Counted from the first letter of the stretch, positions 8,451-16,700 are shown. The stretch is 64,000 bases of DNA from Streptomyces toyocaensis (GCF_000725125.1 NZ_JFCB01000012.1:116102-180101), one strand, 5' to 3'. The notes: generated from the letters alone by a model not told the origin. Numbers and translations: made by a program.

Positions 8451-8729
8451 ATGTCGGACAACCTGGGCAAGGAACTCTCCCCCGAGCTGCGCACCCGCGT
8501 CCGGGGGATCGTTGCGGATGTGCTGGAGGTCTCCGCCGACGAGGTCGGCGAACAGCACAGCTTCGTCGAGGACTTCGACGCCGACTCCCTGCTGATCATC
8601 GAGATGTTCTCCCGCTTCGAGAAGCAGCTGGGCATCGAGATACCCCAGGAGGAGCTGGTCGACCTCGACAACCTCGGCACCGCCTACGAGCTGATCGCAC
8701 GCCACACGACCGCCGTCGCGCATGTCTGA
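8451..8729 (+). CDS. acyl carrier protein
   Basis: 92 aa. The phosphopantetheine attachment site is Ser46 in DFDADSLLIIEM, preceded by the typical acidic helix I region. It carries the growing or starter acyl chain for the ketosynthases encoded immediately downstream; its stop overlaps the KS alpha start by 8 bp, indicating translational coupling. The dedicated ACP points to a specialised product rather than housekeeping fatty acids, but this is inference. Confidence 0.93.
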   Translation: MSDNLGKELSPELRTRVRGIVADVLEVSADEVGEQHSFVEDFDADSLLIIEMFSRFEKQLGIEIPQEELVDLDNLGTAYELIARHTTAVAHV

Positions 8730-9945
8730 GCTCGCGCCGCGCCGCGTCGCGGTCACCGGCCTCGGCGCGGTGAGCAGCATCGGCATCGGCATCGAGGCGT
8801 TCACCGCGGCCGTCCGCGAGGGCCGCGACGGCGTCACCGACATCCAGTCGTTCGACAGCACCGGCTTCCGGCACACCCGGGCGGGCGAGGTGCACGACTT
8901 CCGGCCGCGGGACCACCTGGAGCGGTTACCGGCCGAGAAGTGGGGCCGCAGCAGCCAGTTCGCCGCCGCGGCCGCCCGGCTGGCCGTGCGCGACGCGGGC
9001 TGGGACGCCGACGGTCTGTCGGCGTCCCGAGCGGGCAGCGCCATGGGCACGACCAACGGGGAGGCACGCGTCTTCCAGGAACTGACCGAGCAGTGGATGG
9101 CGCAGGGCATCGACGGGATCGACGGGGATCTCGCCGCCCGCGCCTCCGCGGACCGCATCGCGGCCGCCGTCAACACCGAACTGGGCCTGCGCGGCGAGGC
9201 GCAGACCTTCGGCACCGCCTGCTCGGCGAGCAACTACGCCATCGGATACGGGTTCGACCTCATCCGCGGGGGCGCGGCTGACGTCATGATCGCCGGCGGT
9301 GCCGACGCGGTGAACCGCGCCACCCACGCGGGCTTCCACCGCCTCGGCGCCATCGCCCCCGACCTGTGCCGCCCGTTCGACGAGGACCGGGGCGGCATCA
9401 TGACCGCGGAGGGCGGCGCGGCCCTCGTCCTGGAGTCGTGGGACAGCGCCGTCTCACGCGGGGCACGCATCTACGCAGAGGTACTGGGATATGGCCTGAC
9501 CTGTGACGCCAAGCACCCGACCCAGCCGGACCGGGACGGCATCGCCGAGTGCATCCGCCGGGCGCACCGCGACGCCGGGGTCGAACCGGACGAGATCGAC
9601 TACGTCTGCGCCCACGGTACGGGCACGGCCGCCAATGACTCCACCGAGGTCGCGGCGGTGCGCGAGGTGTTCGGCGACCGGATACCGCCGATCAGCTCCA
9701 TCAAGTCGATGCTCGGCCACACCATGGGAGCCGCCAGCGGCTTCGGCGCACTGGCCTGCTGCATGGCCCTGTACGAAGGGTTCCTGCCGCCGACGGCGAC
9801 GGTCCGCTCGGTGGATCCGGCGCTCGGCCCGGACCTGGACTGCGTGCCGGGCCGGGCACGCCCCGCCCGGCCGAGGATCGTCGAGAACCACGGATTCGCC
9901 TTCGGCGGCAACAACGCCATCGTGATGCTGGGGAGGCCCGCATGA
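8722..9945 (+). CDS. beta-ketoacyl synthase, KS alpha type (FabF-like)
   Basis: 407 aa with the full type II KS active site: Cys167 in GTACSAS, His298 in AHGTGT, Lys328 and His333 in LGHTMGAASG. It catalyses decarboxylative Claisen condensation of malonyl-ACP with an acyl-Cys intermediate. The overlap with the KS beta start (ATGA) implies a 1:1 complex with that protein, as in type II polyketide KS alpha/CLF pairs. No aromatase, cyclase of the aromatic type or malonyltransferase is nearby. Confidence 0.93.
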   Translation: MSELAPRRVAVTGLGAVSSIGIGIEAFTAAVREGRDGVTDIQSFDSTGFRHTRAGEVHDFRPRDHLERLPAEKWGRSSQFAAAAARLAVRDAGWDADGLSASRAGSAMGTTNGEARVFQELTEQWMAQGIDGIDGDLAARASADRIAAAVNTELGLRGEAQTFGTACSASNYAIGYGFDLIRGGAADVMIAGGADAVNRATHAGFHRLGAIAPDLCRPFDEDRGGIMTAEGGAALVLESWDSAVSRGARIYAEVLGYGLTCDAKHPTQPDRDGIAECIRRAHRDAGVEPDEIDYVCAHGTGTAANDSTEVAAVREVFGDRIPPISSIKSMLGHTMGAASGFGALACCMALYEGFLPPTATVRSVDPALGPDLDCVPGRARPARPRIVENHGFAFGGNNAIVMLGRPA

Positions 9946-11093
9946 GCGGAACCACCGAGTCCACCGCCGTACGGATCACGGGCTACGGGGTGATCAGCGC
10001 GGCCGGTGCCGGCGGGAAGGTCCTGTACGAGGCCGTGCGCTCGGGCACGCTGCCGCCGGGTGACGGCGGCGCCCAGGCTCTGGACGGACAGCCGGCGCCG
10101 CCGGGCGTGCGGCTGCTGTCGGTGCCGGACTTCGCGCCCCGGGAGTACCTCGGACGCAAGGGGCTGAGCGCCCTCAGCCGCACCACCACGCTCAGCATGG
10201 TGGCGGCGGAGCTGGCACTGGCCGGCCTGCCGGAGCCCGGCGGGCCCGAGGAGCGTGCCGACACCGGCGTGGTCCTCGGCACCAGCACGGGCAGTGCCCG
10301 GGCCTTCGCGGAGTTCTTCCGCGAGAGCTACGAGGCGGAGCGTCCGTACCTGGTGAGCCCGGCCCTGTTCCCGGGGCTGCTGCTGAACCACGGGGCGAGC
10401 CAGGTGGCCATGCGGCACTCCTTCACGGGCCCGAACGCCTCGCTGGCCGGCGGGCAGATCTCCGCCCTGTCCGCGCTGCGCTACGCCCGCAACGCGCTGC
10501 TGACAGGCCGGGCCGCCCGGCTGCTGACGGGAGCTGTGGAGGAGCTCGGCGCGCACACGGCCTGGGCCTGGCACCGCGGTGGCGCCCTGGGCGAGCGGCC
10601 GGCGCTCGGCGAGGGAAGTGCCGTCTTCGTCGTGGAGACGGCGGGCGGCGGCACCGGGCCGGCCGCGGGCCGGTCACTGGCCGAACTGACCGCCTGCGAG
10701 GTGGCCTTCAGTCCGCTGGACGAGGGACCGGACGCGGTGGCGGCGGCGCTCGCCCGTTGTGTCGAGGACGCGCTGCGGGTCGGTGGCGCCGAGCCGGGTG
10801 ACATCGGCGTCGTCTCGGCCGGGGCGAGCAGCGGCCCCGGCTGGAGCGCGGTGGAGGCCCGTGGCCGTCGCCGGGCGCTGGCCGGGCACACGCCCGAGGT
10901 ACTGCGGGTGCAGGAGGTGCTCGGGGAGACCTACAGCGCCAGTGGCGCCCTGCAGTTGGCCGCGCTGATCGCGCACTGGGAGGACGGTGCGTCCCGGTCC
11001 GACGGCCGTGCCGACTGGGGCCTGGTCACCTCCGTCGGCCACGACGGATCGGTGGGCGCGGCCCTGCTGCGCCGGCCGTCAGCCGCCGGGTGA
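9942..11093 (+). CDS. ketosynthase-like protein lacking the active Cys (chain-length-factor type)
   Basis: 383 aa, overlapping the KS alpha gene by 4 bp. The thiolase fold is recognisable (GYGVISAAG, GVVLGTSTGSARAF), but the nucleophile position reads ASLAGGQISAL, with no Cys, and the HGTGT and GHT histidines are absent. Loss of Cys together with a Gln at this region is characteristic of chain-length factors that pair with KS alpha and set chain length. The large divergence from classical CLFs leaves a structural or initiation role possible. The 3' end overlaps the converging response regulator gene by 15 bp. Confidence 0.85.
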   Translation: MSGTTESTAVRITGYGVISAAGAGGKVLYEAVRSGTLPPGDGGAQALDGQPAPPGVRLLSVPDFAPREYLGRKGLSALSRTTTLSMVAAELALAGLPEPGGPEERADTGVVLGTSTGSARAFAEFFRESYEAERPYLVSPALFPGLLLNHGASQVAMRHSFTGPNASLAGGQISALSALRYARNALLTGRAARLLTGAVEELGAHTAWAWHRGGALGERPALGEGSAVFVVETAGGGTGPAAGRSLAELTACEVAFSPLDEGPDAVAAALARCVEDALRVGGAEPGDIGVVSAGASSGPGWSAVEARGRRRALAGHTPEVLRVQEVLGETYSASGALQLAALIAHWEDGASRSDGRADWGLVTSVGHDGSVGAALLRRPSAAG

Positions 11094-11795
11094 GCGACGC
11101 AGGGGGCGCGCGCCGGTCGCCGGGGAGGGCCGTCTCCCCGGCGACCGGCGCGGCGCCACGGCATGGACGTCCGGAGAGGGGATCAGCGACGCCCGCACCG
11201 CCTTGTTGACGGCGTCCAGCCGGGACACCGCGCCCAGCTTCCGGAAGACGCTGTTCAAATGGCGTTTGACCGTTCCCTCCGTGATGCCGAGCCGGTCGGC
11301 GATCTGCCGGTTGCTCATCGCCGCCGCCGCGCCGACCAGGACCTGGTGCTCCCTCCGCGACAGCGGTTCCTCGAGCGGTACGTGGTCCGCCGTGACCGCC
11401 GGGACCAGCACGGTCGTGTGCCGGGGCTCGGTGAGCGCGCGGGAGAGGGTCGTGAGCAGTGCCTCCCGGCCGATGCCCTTGTGCAGAAAGCCACGGGCCC
11501 CGGCCGCCAGCATCTCCTCCACGAGGTAGGGGTGCGCATGGGCGGACAGGCACAGGACGCGGGTCCCCGGAGAGACAGCGATGATCTCGCGCACCGTGCC
11601 CGCACCGTGGCTGCCGGGCATCTGGAAGTCGAGCAGCAGCAGATCGGGCTGCTCGGCGGCCGCGCACCGGACGGCCTGGGCGGCGTCGGCGGCGTGTCCC
11701 ACCACCGCCAGGGCGGGTTGGGCGTTCAGCAGGTCGGCGAGGGTCTCCCGGAACAGGGCGTGGTCGTCGGCGAGAACGATGGTGGTGGGAGGCAT
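11079..11795 (-). CDS. NarL/LuxR-family response regulator
   Basis: 238 aa. The receiver domain occupies residues 1-120, with acidic pair D10/D11, phospho-acceptor D56 in LLLLDFQMPG and the conserved Lys near 105. A LuxR-type helix-turn-helix follows (LSRREHQVL, ITEGTVKRHLNSVFRKL). Its partner is the histidine kinase 36 bp upstream. The last 25 or so residues are Arg/Pro/Gly-rich and are encoded by a terminator hairpin, so the tail is probably not part of the fold. Confidence 0.92.
   Translation of the reverse strand: MPPTTIVLADDHALFRETLADLLNAQPALAVVGHAADAAQAVRCAAAEQPDLLLLDFQMPGSHGAGTVREIIAVSPGTRVLCLSAHAHPYLVEEMLAAGARGFLHKGIGREALLTTLSRALTEPRHTTVLVPAVTADHVPLEEPLSRREHQVLVGAAAAMSNRQIADRLGITEGTVKRHLNSVFRKLGAVSRLDAVNKAVRASLIPSPDVHAVAPRRSPGRRPSPATGARPLRRSPGG
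11109..11152. terminator. hairpin terminator inside the response regulator 3' end
   Basis: A perfect 19-bp stem (11109-11127 with 11134-11152) with a GGCCGT loop. It lies within the last codons of the minus-strand regulator gene and just past the KS beta stop, so it can terminate the plus-strand ACP-KS-KS operon. Confidence 0.75.
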
Positions 11796-11831
11796 GAGGA
11801 ATCTCCGGGTCGGCGGCGGGGACCGGTGCGG

Positions 11832-13028
11832 TCACGGCCGTGGGTCGAGCGGAAGATGCAGTTCCGTACGGGTGCCCTTGCCGGGTGTGCTCGTGATCCG
11901 CAGCCGGCCACCGAGGTCCTCGACCCGCTCCCGGACGGAGTCCAGACCGTGCCCGGTCCGCGGGTCGCCCAGGACGCGCGGTACGACGAATCCCACGCCG
12001 TCGTCCTCGACCCGGGCGTACACCCACCGCCGGGTGGTGCGGACGGTCACCTCGATGTGCGCGGCTTTCCCGTGCGCGAAGCAGTTGCGCAGTGTCTCGC
12101 GCAGGACGAGGAGCAGTTCGCGGCGGCAGCGTTCCGGCGCGAGACTCTCGTCGCCGACGACGTGGACGGCGACGTCCGCGCGCGGCGCCAGGTCGGCCAG
12201 GAAGGCGTCGAGAGCGCTGCGCAGAGGCGGCGTTCGCGTGCTGCGGCGCAGGCCGGCGATGATGCCGCGGTTCTCCTCCACCGCCTCGTCCAGGGCCCTC
12301 CTGGCCACCGCCAGGTGGGTGGCGGCACCGGTCGGGTCGTCCTGGCCGAGCTCGACGCGGTGCAGGGCCACGGCCAGCGCGCTGCCGAGTTCGTCGTGGA
12401 GCCGGCGGGCCAGCCGGCGGGACTCACTCCAGCCGCCGTCGCCGCGCCAGAAGGCCGCTCCGGTGGCCCTCAGCACATCCGCGAGCGCCTGGACGGCCGC
12501 CAGTGCGCGCGACGCCGCCGTGTCACCGGGCTCGGGGGCGCCTTCCATCACCTCCAGCAGCGCACACTCGTACAACAGGCCCGTCGCGGCCACGAGGTGG
12601 TGGGGTGCGACCTCGGTGGCGGGCGGCAGGAACGGGCGTACGCGACCGGAGAGGGTGTCGCTCCGCCCGGCGTGCATCAGCACGCGCCGTGCGAAGGCGA
12701 CGAGCGCCGAGACCAGGGCGGGCCGTTCCCGGTCGCGCGGCGGCAGCACCGCCGGCAGGGCGAGCCGGAACCGGTACAGGGTTCCCTCCCGTTCGGCCTC
12801 CGTCAGCGTGGGCAGCGGCTCGGCCCGGCACCGGGCGGATGCGGATGCGGCCGTGGCCGGCGGTGCGGTGCGGGGTCCGGCCGCGGGCCGCGGCATCGGC
12901 GGCCGGACGTCCCCCGTTCGCCGCCTTGTGCGCATCAGCCCCTCGTGCAGGGCCTTGGCGAAGAAGGCTCCCGCGGCGGCCGGCAGTTGCCCCTCCGGCG
13001 GACGTATCGGCGTTGTCGGGTTGTCCAT
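11832..13028 (-). CDS. soluble NarL-type sensor histidine kinase
   Basis: 398 aa from ATG 13028, preceded by GTGAGGAGTC; an in-frame GTG at 13040 falls inside that ribosome site and is less likely. The HisKA_3 motif is RRLHDELGSALAVALHRVEL, followed by a HATPase domain with the N-box LRETLRNCFAHG and the G-box region VEDDGVGFVV and GHGLDSVRERV. No transmembrane segment is visible, so the sensor is probably cytoplasmic. The N-terminal 200 residues match no family I recognise. It forms an operon with the response regulator, and a perfect ARE-like palindrome lies 40 bp upstream of its start, suggesting control by a GBL receptor. Confidence 0.9.
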   Translation of the reverse strand: MDNPTTPIRPPEGQLPAAAGAFFAKALHEGLMRTRRRTGDVRPPMPRPAAGPRTAPPATAASASARCRAEPLPTLTEAEREGTLYRFRLALPAVLPPRDRERPALVSALVAFARRVLMHAGRSDTLSGRVRPFLPPATEVAPHHLVAATGLLYECALLEVMEGAPEPGDTAASRALAAVQALADVLRATGAAFWRGDGGWSESRRLARRLHDELGSALAVALHRVELGQDDPTGAATHLAVARRALDEAVEENRGIIAGLRRSTRTPPLRSALDAFLADLAPRADVAVHVVGDESLAPERCRRELLLVLRETLRNCFAHGKAAHIEVTVRTTRRWVYARVEDDGVGFVVPRVLGDPRTGHGLDSVRERVEDLGGRLRITSTPGKGTRTELHLPLDPRP

Positions 13029-13067
13029 CGGACTCCTCACGCTCGGATACCAGACCGGCAGACAGTA

Positions 13068-13089
13068 ACAAACAGACTTGTCTGTTTGT
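13068..13089. promoter_or_regulatory. ARE-like operator, perfect palindrome
   Basis: ACAAACAGAC-TT-GTCTGTTTGT: two perfect 10-bp arms around a 2-nt spacer, 40 bp upstream of the histidine kinase start. Size, spacing and base content match autoregulatory elements bound by ArpA/ScbR-type receptors. Binding is inferred. Confidence 0.8.
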
Positions 13090-13209
13090 CAATCATCCTC
13101 CCGATCCCACCTGGGACGCATCCATGGGCTACCACCAGGCATCACCCTCCGCCACCAGGGATCGACACCCTCCCCGCACGCGGGCATGACGAATCCTCGC
13201 CCCGCAAAA

Positions 13210-13231
13210 ACAGACAGACTTGTATGGAGGA
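13210..13231. promoter_or_regulatory. ARE-like operator, one strong half
   Basis: The left arm ACAGACAGAC matches the palindrome at 13068 at 9 of 10 bases with the same TT spacer; the right arm matches at 5 of 10. It lies about 100 bp upstream of the tetR gene at 13330. Confidence 0.6.
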
Positions 13232-13329
13232 CGCTCCGGTGATTGACTGGGCTTTCCTCCCCGCGGGCGACGACGCCCGCCGCAGCGGACCGCCCGCCCC
13301 CTCTCACGAGGAAGGACACGCATCCCCCG

Positions 13330-13968
13330 ATGCAGAAGCGAGCTGAGCAGACCCGCCAGGCCATCGTCCGCGCCACCGCCGAACTGATCGGCGACGGCGG
13401 CCCGGGCGCGGCCGGGCTGGTCGACATCTGCCGTGGCGCGGGGGTGAGCAGGGGAGCCCTCTACCACCACTTCGCCACGAAGGAGGCCGTGGTGGTCGCC
13501 GTGCACGACGAGGCGCGCCGGGAGACCACCACGCTCATCGACGCGGCCTTCGGCGACGCACTGAGCGGCCCGCTCGAGACGGCCGCCTTCACCGCGCTGT
13601 CCCGCTTCGGCTCCGCGCTCGGCCGGGCCCTGGGCGGCGATCTCACCGTGCGGGCCGGTCTGCAGCTGGATCCCGACGGCTCCGCGGACCCCGCCCGTCT
13701 GCTGCGCCAGGAGGTGCTGCACGCGGTCCGCCGCAGGGTGAGTGGACTGCTGCCGCCCGCCGCCCCGGGTACCCCCGGGCCCGAGGGGCAGGACCTCGCC
13801 GACCTCGCCGTGGTGGTCGTGGCCGGCCTGGAGTCGCTGGGACGTACGGACCCGGCCTGGTGGTCGCCCGGCACCTCCGACCGGATGTGGCGGGCGCTCC
13901 GTCCGCTCTTCACCCATCCGGCGGCCACCCCCGAGGACAGCGCCGCGCCGCGGGATCCCGGGGAATGA
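13330..13968 (+). CDS. TetR-family regulator, GBL-receptor-like
   Basis: 212 aa from ATG 13330, behind GAGGAAGGA; an earlier in-frame GTG at 13243 would add a poorly conserved Pro-rich leader. The DNA-binding domain starts at once (KRAEQTRQAIVRATAELIG) and has GVSRGALYHHFATKEA, close in form to ArpA/ScbR-family regulators. The C-terminal half is more divergent than that of the receptor at 14.0 kb, so this may be a pseudo-receptor that binds antibiotics or other ligands rather than GBLs. An ARE-like half palindrome lies in its promoter, consistent with cross-regulation. Confidence 0.85.
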   Translation: MQKRAEQTRQAIVRATAELIGDGGPGAAGLVDICRGAGVSRGALYHHFATKEAVVVAVHDEARRETTTLIDAAFGDALSGPLETAAFTALSRFGSALGRALGGDLTVRAGLQLDPDGSADPARLLRQEVLHAVRRRVSGLLPPAAPGTPGPEGQDLADLAVVVVAGLESLGRTDPAWWSPGTSDRMWRALRPLFTHPAATPEDSAAPRDPGE

Positions 13969-14011
13969 CGGCAGGCGACGCCTCCGTTCGTCCCGGTGAC
14001 CCTGCGCCCCC

Positions 14012-14650
14012 CTACTCCCGTGCCTCACCCGCCGCGCCCGCCTCCGGCGGCGGCAGCGTCGTCCGCAGCCGCGCGAGCAAGCCCGGCGTGGCGATGCCCG
14101 GCAGCAGCAGCCGCCACATCGTCGACACACGCTCCATCAGATCCTGGCGCCCGCAGTAGACCTGCGACATCAGCTGGACGCCGGTGAAGGCGCCCACGAC
14201 GAACTGCGTGACCTCGTCCAGGTCCACGCCCGGCAGCGTCTCGCCCTGCCGCTCGGCCGCCCGGAGCAGGCCGAGGATGGCATCGGCCGCCTGCTGGTAC
14301 GGCGTCCTGCCCGGGTGCGCGAAGGAGGACTGCTCGACGGTCAGCCGCACACTCGCCCGGAGCACCGGATCGGTCCGCAGCCGGCGGGCGTACTCCAGCG
14401 TGAGGTCCACCACCGCCTGCAGCTTCATCGGCTGCTCGGGGACCACCAGGGCCTCGCTCTGCGCCGCCACCAGGGCCGCGGCAATCGCCTCCTTGGAGGG
14501 GAAGTGGTGGTAGAGCGCGCCCCGCGTCAGCCCGCTGCGCGCCAGGATCTCCGTCGTGCTCGCCGCGTCGTAACCACGCTCGTCGAAGACGCTCGCGGCC
14601 GCCTCCAGGATCGAACGCCTCGACCTCTCACCACGAACCTGAACAGCCAT
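14012..14650 (-). CDS. scbR: gamma-butyrolactone receptor (ArpA/ScbR family TetR)
   Basis: 212 aa from ATG 14650. The N-terminal domain has RRSILEAAASVFDERGYDAAS and the recognition helix LTRGALYHHFPSKE, and the C-terminal region GAFTGVQLMSQVYCGRQ with MWRLLLPGIATPGLLARL is the signature of ArpA/ScbR/BarA receptors. Such proteins bind AREs and release them on binding a GBL. It is divergent from an afsA homologue, the standard receptor-synthase arrangement, with ARE-like boxes between them. The symbol denotes family, not proven orthology. Confidence 0.92.
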   Translation of the reverse strand: MAVQVRGERSRRSILEAAASVFDERGYDAASTTEILARSGLTRGALYHHFPSKEAIAAALVAAQSEALVVPEQPMKLQAVVDLTLEYARRLRTDPVLRASVRLTVEQSSFAHPGRTPYQQAADAILGLLRAAERQGETLPGVDLDEVTQFVVGAFTGVQLMSQVYCGRQDLMERVSTMWRLLLPGIATPGLLARLRTTLPPPEAGAAGEARE

Positions 14651-14694
14651 CCCAGCCCTCGAATTCTCGTGAACGTCGTGTTTCCTTTGGAAAA

Positions 14695-14716
14695 CCGAAC
14701 CGACCTGTCTGTATCT
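14695..14716. promoter_or_regulatory. ARE-like operator in receptor promoter
   Basis: CCGAACCGAC-CT-GTCTGTATCT matches the perfect palindrome at 13068 at 14 of 20 arm positions and has the same 10-2-10 layout. It lies 45 bp upstream of the receptor start, suited to autorepression. Confidence 0.65.
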
Positions 14717-14785
14717 TAGAGGCGAGCAAGGTGAACTTGACCAGCGCAGGGGGGGCTCGCGCCGGAGCGGTCGTCCGCCCTGCCC

Positions 14786-14807
14786 GCACACAGACAGGTG
14801 TCTTGCA
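14786..14807. promoter_or_regulatory. ARE-like operator overlapping the afsA start
   Basis: GCACACAGAC-AG-GTGTCTTGCA matches the 13068 palindrome at 13 of 20 arm positions (left arm 8 of 10). It covers the ribosome site and first base of the afsA homologue, so bound receptor could block transcription. This is the weakest of the four boxes. Confidence 0.45.
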
Positions 14808-15754
14808 TGTCGCGCACTGGCAGTATCGTTTTTCCTGATCAGCGCACCGCTAGGGGTGCTCGCCTCACCACCACGGTGCCCAGTGAGTACGTCCACCGCG
14901 CCGCCGTGTCCGAAGTCTTCCTCACCCACTGGGAAACAGACAGCACTGACCGCTTCTCCGTCACGGCCCAGTGGCCACGCGGTCATGCGCTGTTCATCCC
15001 CGCCAGCGGCTACCAGGACCCGCTCCTGCTGGTGGAGTCGGTCCGGCAGACGGGGGCGCTGCTCGCGCACGCCGAGTACGGCGTCCCCTTCGGCCACCAG
15101 TTCCTGATGTGGAACATGTCGTTCGCCGCGGACCCCGAGGCGCTCACGGCCGGGCCGAGACCGACCGAGGTCGTGTTACGAGCCGAGTGCCACGACATCG
15201 TCCGCCGGGGCGGGAACCTGGCGGGCATGCGGTACCGCGTGACGGTGGAACGCGACGGCATGCCGCTCGCCGTGGCCGCGGCCGCCTTCAACTGCACCAG
15301 CCCTGCCGTCTACCGGCGGCTGCGCGGGGACGCACTGGTCAGGTCGAGCGTGCCGGTACCGGCCGGCATAGCGCCGGAGACCGTCGGCAGAGCCGGCTCG
15401 CGCGATGTCGTGCTGGCCGCCACCGATCCGCACACCCCGCGCCGCTGGCAGCTACGTGTGGACACGGCGCACCCGATCTTCTTCGACCACCCGGTCGACC
15501 ATGTGCCCGGCATGGTGCTCCTGGAGGCGGCACGGCAGGCCGCACACGCCGCGACCGGGATGTGCGACGCCCTGCCCGTCGGACTGGACAGCACCTTCGA
15601 GCGGTACGCCGAACTCGACGCGCCCTGCTGGATCGAAGCGGAGCCCGGCAGACCGGACGGCGACGGCCGCATACCGACGACCGTGCGCGGCACACAGCGC
15701 GGTGAGACGGTCTTCACCGCCACCGTGACCCTGTGCCCGCACCGGGCCCTGTGA
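14807..15754 (+). CDS. afsA: AfsA/ScbA gamma-butyrolactone synthase homologue
   Basis: 315 aa from ATG 14807 (an in-frame GTG lies at 14798). Two AfsA hot-dog repeats are visible: residues about 25-145 (EYVHRAAVSEVFLTHW, LLLVESVRQTGALLAHAEYG, GHQFLMWNMSF) and about 195-300 (FFDHPVDHVPGMVLLEAARQAAHA). The length and the divergent placement beside the receptor gene are as in scbA/scbR. It condenses a 3-ketoacyl thioester with dihydroxyacetone phosphate. Downstream, 10 bp away, an SDR/epimerase gene is likely co-transcribed. Confidence 0.92.
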   Translation: MSRTGSIVFPDQRTARGARLTTTVPSEYVHRAAVSEVFLTHWETDSTDRFSVTAQWPRGHALFIPASGYQDPLLLVESVRQTGALLAHAEYGVPFGHQFLMWNMSFAADPEALTAGPRPTEVVLRAECHDIVRRGGNLAGMRYRVTVERDGMPLAVAAAAFNCTSPAVYRRLRGDALVRSSVPVPAGIAPETVGRAGSRDVVLAATDPHTPRRWQLRVDTAHPIFFDHPVDHVPGMVLLEAARQAAHAATGMCDALPVGLDSTFERYAELDAPCWIEAEPGRPDGDGRIPTTVRGTQRGETVFTATVTLCPHRAL

Positions 15755-15764
15755 GGAGTCGGCC

Positions 15765-16700
15765 GTGCCCACCGTGGTGATCACCGGCGCCGGCGGTTTC
15801 ATCGGCCGCCATGTCGTCCGCGAGGCCGAACGCCGGGGTCTCGGTCTGCGGCTGACGGCCCATCGCAGCCAGGTGCGCGCAAGCACGCCGGGCACCGCGG
15901 TCGTCCCCGCGGACCTGACCGATCCCGGCTCGCTGCACGGCCTGTGCGACGGAGCCGATGCGCTGCTGCACTGTGCCTCGCAGATCGGTGGCCCGAACGC
16001 ACGGTGCGAGGCGGTCAACGCCCGCGGCACCGCCGCGCTCGTGGCCGAGGCCCGCCGGGCCGGAGTCGCCCGCATCGTCCACCTCAGCACGGCTGCCGTC
16101 TACGGACGGGGCACCTTCCGCCGGGCCCGGCCGCAGGACCTGGACCGCGCGCCGGTGTCGGTCACCTCGCGCACCCGGGCGGCCGGCGAGGACGCCGTGC
16201 TGGCGGCGGGCGGCACGGTGGTCCGCCCGCACCTCGTCTACGGCGAGGGCGACACCCGGGTGGTGCCCGCGCTGGCCCGGATGCTGCGCAGCCTTCCCGG
16301 CACGGTGGAGGGCTGGCACGCACGGGTGTCCGCGGTCGCCGTCGGAGATCTCGCCCGGGCCCTGGTCGCCGCCGCCCTGGCACCCGGCGAACGGCTCACC
16401 GCGCCCGTCTACCACGCCTGTCATCCCGACCCGGTGCCCTGGCACGTCCTTCTGCGGGCGGTCGCCGATGTCGCGTCCGTCCCCTGGCCGGAGCGGGACC
16501 TGACCGTCGACGAGGCGTACGAGCGGTTGCGGGCGAACGGCGGCACCCGACACGACCTGGACATGGTGATCACCGACCACTGGTTCGACGGCGACCCGCT
16601 GTGGGCCGACCTCGACTGTGTACCGGGAGCCTTCAGCGAGCGCTTCACCCCGTGCGAGAGCTGGTACCGGCAGGCACTGGCCCCTGCAGCCGCCCCTTAG
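15765..16700 (+). CDS. NAD-dependent epimerase/dehydratase family protein with altered catalytic pair
   Basis: 311 aa extended SDR. The nucleotide-binding motif GAGGFIG is at residues 8-14 and the strand preceding the active site reads IVHLSTAAVYGRG. Where the family has YxxxK, this protein reads TSRTRAAGE, i.e. Thr...Arg, so classical SDR proton relay is missing. It follows the afsA homologue by 10 bp and is probably in its operon, where a reductase acting on the GBL intermediate would be expected; the altered pair makes binding or atypical chemistry possible instead. Confidence 0.85.
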   Translation: MPTVVITGAGGFIGRHVVREAERRGLGLRLTAHRSQVRASTPGTAVVPADLTDPGSLHGLCDGADALLHCASQIGGPNARCEAVNARGTAALVAEARRAGVARIVHLSTAAVYGRGTFRRARPQDLDRAPVSVTSRTRAAGEDAVLAAGGTVVRPHLVYGEGDTRVVPALARMLRSLPGTVEGWHARVSAVAVGDLARALVAAALAPGERLTAPVYHACHPDPVPWHVLLRAVADVASVPWPERDLTVDEAYERLRANGGTRHDLDMVITDHWFDGDPLWADLDCVPGAFSERFTPCESWYRQALAPAAAP

